A stretch of DNA of 64,000 bases, taken from NCBI GenBank assembly GCA_965219515.1, contig OZ244776.1:1612001-1676000 (forward strand). The letters are read 5' to 3'. Under the pieces are notes generated by a model that did no database searches, was not told the DNA's origin, and saw only the letters and a program-made list of their open reading frames with translations. Of this stretch, positions 62,510 through 64,000 are shown piece after piece (position 1 is the first letter of the stretch; every line of letters starts with the position of its first letter). This stretch comes from Ilyomonas sp965219515 (GTDB lineage: Bacteria > Bacteroidota > Bacteroidia > Chitinophagales > Chitinophagaceae). A program made the translations under genes and the position numbers.

Positions 62510-63850
62510 TCAAATCATTAATAGCTCCTGGCTTTCCACTTCTTCTTTTTCCAATTCAGTTATTTGTTCTACATGCTTACTGATGTTTAAAAATCTTACA
62601 ATAAACCAGGCTAACGCAAGTAAAACGGCAAACAGGCAAAAGGTAATCTGCCAGCTAAACGTTTCTTTCACAGGTCCGATGAGTGTGGCTCCCACCATGG
62701 AACCAACCGCTCCGATGGTCATATAAAAGGTGAACTGGCTGGCCGAAACTATTTTTGAGCAACATTCCATCGCTACGGCATAAACCCCAATCTTTGCAAA
62801 CGCATTTAACCACCTGTACGTAATAATAAATCCGTAAATGAAAGGGCTGCTTGTCCAGTATGGTTGTAAAGCGGCCAGCCCGGTGGTAATGAGAATAATG
62901 AGAAGAAAATAAATACCGATCATGCGCTTTTTACCGAAGCGTTCAATCAGAAGCCCGCCTAAAAATATTCCTCCGATTCCTCCGATTAAATCAGCCGTTG
63001 CAAAAGCCCGTGAGTAGGAAACATTTGTCCATCCCGTAACCTTAATGGTAAAGAGTGGCAGTAAGGTTTCAAAATAGTTATAGGCACCCATTGAAACAAA
63101 CAGCAGGAGAGATACGAGCAGCGAATTTTTCAGGGAAAAAAGGTTATATAATGAGCTAAAGATGGCAGACCAACTCGTTATCTGCTTTCTTTTGGCTTCT
63201 GTTGAAATTGTACCCGATGTCCACGGAAACAGCTTTTCAACTTTTTGTTCCCGCAAACAAATGGGAACCAGCGTTATCAGTCCGATTACCGAAGCAAGTG
63301 TAATGGTTGCCACGGTGAAATTATACTTGTTCAACAACCAGCTACTGATTGCCAGTGAAATAGAACTGCCGATCATTCTTGCGCCTCCCATAAACGCGTT
63401 CGTACGGGCTTGCTCACTAACGGGAACAATGCCAACAGCCATCCCGTCTGTTGCGCCATCCTGAATGGCCCCAAACATAGAAACCAGGAAAGTACCTCCC
63501 ATTAATGCGTTCAGATTTGTTAATGGCTCCGGTATATAAGCCAATATGATCAGACTTGCCGCCAAACCTATCTGGGCAAAAATTACCCAGGGTCTTTTGC
63601 GGCCCATCGGCAGATATGTGTAACGGTCCATTAATGGCGCCACAATAAATTTAAATGTCCATGGCAATGAACAGGCAATAGCCACGCCCCCTATTTCGCC
63701 CGGCGTCTTGTTGTTCACAGCCATCCAGGCAGGAATGCCAACGAACAATAACCCCATCTGAAGTCCTTCGGCAAAATACAAAGCCGTAAAATTGAAATAC
63801 CGGAAGAAAGAACTTTCGGAAAGAGCTGGCAATTGCGTAGTGATCTTCAT
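62510..63850 (-). CDS. Major facilitator superfamily transporter (AmpG-like)
   Basis: The 446-residue protein has about 12 membrane helices. The N-terminal half has ALYFAEGLQMGLLFVGIPAW, PWTFKFIVAPLMDRYTY and PMGRKRPWVIFAQI, the MFS loop 2-3 motif region as in AmpG/PAT-type members. GAIQDGATDGMAVGIVP and ARTNAFMGGARMIGS follow. The C-terminal half has GGLLIERFGKKRMIGIYFL, the second loop motif. AmpG members import muropeptides or acetyl-CoA-like compounds, but the substrate of this protein cannot be read. It is the last gene before the window edge; its upstream region is cut at 64000. Confidence 0.85.
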   Translation of the reverse strand: MKITTQLPALSESSFFRYFNFTALYFAEGLQMGLLFVGIPAWMAVNNKTPGEIGGVAIACSLPWTFKFIVAPLMDRYTYLPMGRKRPWVIFAQIGLAASLIILAYIPEPLTNLNALMGGTFLVSMFGAIQDGATDGMAVGIVPVSEQARTNAFMGGARMIGSSISLAISSWLLNKYNFTVATITLASVIGLITLVPICLREQKVEKLFPWTSGTISTEAKRKQITSWSAIFSSLYNLFSLKNSLLVSLLLFVSMGAYNYFETLLPLFTIKVTGWTNVSYSRAFATADLIGGIGGIFLGGLLIERFGKKRMIGIYFLLIILITTGLAALQPYWTSSPFIYGFIITYRWLNAFAKIGVYAVAMECCSKIVSASQFTFYMTIGAVGSMVGATLIGPVKETFSWQITFCLFAVLLALAWFIVRFLNISKHVEQITELEKEEVESQELLMI

Positions 63851-63970
63851 TAAATGTGTTTGGGTAATTTATTGGTTGATGAAAAGCGCTGACTGAATGA
63901 TAACTACTATCTGTATTTTTCTTCGCAGCCTGAGACTATTACCTTTCGGCTGCAAAGAAATTGCCAAACG

Positions 63971-64000
63971 ACCTAACAAGGTTTTCAAACCTGATTGGTG
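63971..64000. repeat. Palindromic intergenic element at the window edge
   Basis: AGGTTT (63979-63984) and AAACCT (63987-63992) form a hairpin with a 2-base loop, flanked by ACCTAAC on the left and GATTGGT on the right as a weaker outer stem. It resembles a common Bacteroidota intergenic palindrome and may continue past the edge. Confidence 0.5.

Noticed and set aside
1..64000. CRISPR arrays, tRNA or rRNA genes, intact insertion sequences, prophage
   Set aside because: Reading both strands I found no regularly spaced repeats, no tRNA-like cloverleaf with a TTCRANY loop, no rRNA, and no transposase, integrase or phage structural gene.

Overview
The window looks like a chromosomal segment of a Bacteroidota bacterium, probably Chitinophagaceae or a close relative. 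The evidence is a type IX secretion (gliding-type) C-terminal domain at 4307-6325 and a second sorting-type tail at 57358-59433, a DUF4954 protein, a fused E1 alpha/beta 2-oxoacid dehydrogenase, near-absence of Shine-Dalgarno sequences, and several upstream boxes of the Bacteroidota TAnnTTTG type. The GC content is moderate. I see no rRNA, tRNA or CRISPR array, and no intact insertion sequence or prophage.

Left part (1-15.4 kb): a glycosyltransferase cut by the window edge, a decayed gap, a Kup potassium transporter, a secreted PKD/CHU_C protein, an extremely acidic small protein, then two divergent glycan operons. The minus-strand operon is carbamoyltransferase, GT2, GT9. The plus-strand operon is GT4, GT4, GmhB-type phosphatase, GT9. 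Together they look like a locus for a heptose-containing, possibly carbamoylated surface glycan.

Middle (15-33 kb): a TPR protein, a DUF6265-like secreted protein, DNA polymerase IV, grpE-dnaJ with an inverted pair of GC-rich intergenic repeats, a type III restriction-modification island with a GxxExxY protein between mod and res, an RND efflux pump with its adaptor, the fused E1 dehydrogenase, an acyltransferase and an LprI-like protein.

Right-middle (33-52.6 kb): an orphan CoA-transferase beta subunit, a dienelactone hydrolase, a PyrR-like phosphoribosyltransferase divergent from a membrane Fe-S protein, an ATP-grasp ligase coupled to a LysE exporter, a YbiT-type ABC-F ATPase, LepA, an antiporter/peptidase pair, DUF4954, a NIPSNAP protein, UvrA and an ECF sigma factor.

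Right part (52.6-64 kb): a roughly 1 kb stretch between two copies of a palindromic repeat holds two tandem units. Each unit is a decayed, bacteriocin-like peptide tail followed at once by a small two-helix membrane protein; this is the most unusual structure in the window. It is followed by a prolyl oligopeptidase, an M19 dipeptidase, a four-CHRD-domain secreted protein, a sugar isomerase-like protein, FtsY, an AT-rich GNAT gene with a palindromic 3' element, and an MFS transporter. Most genes are ordinary housekeeping or envelope functions in short operons; the accessory features are the glycan locus, the type III R-M island, the peptide/2TM stretch and the GNAT gene.
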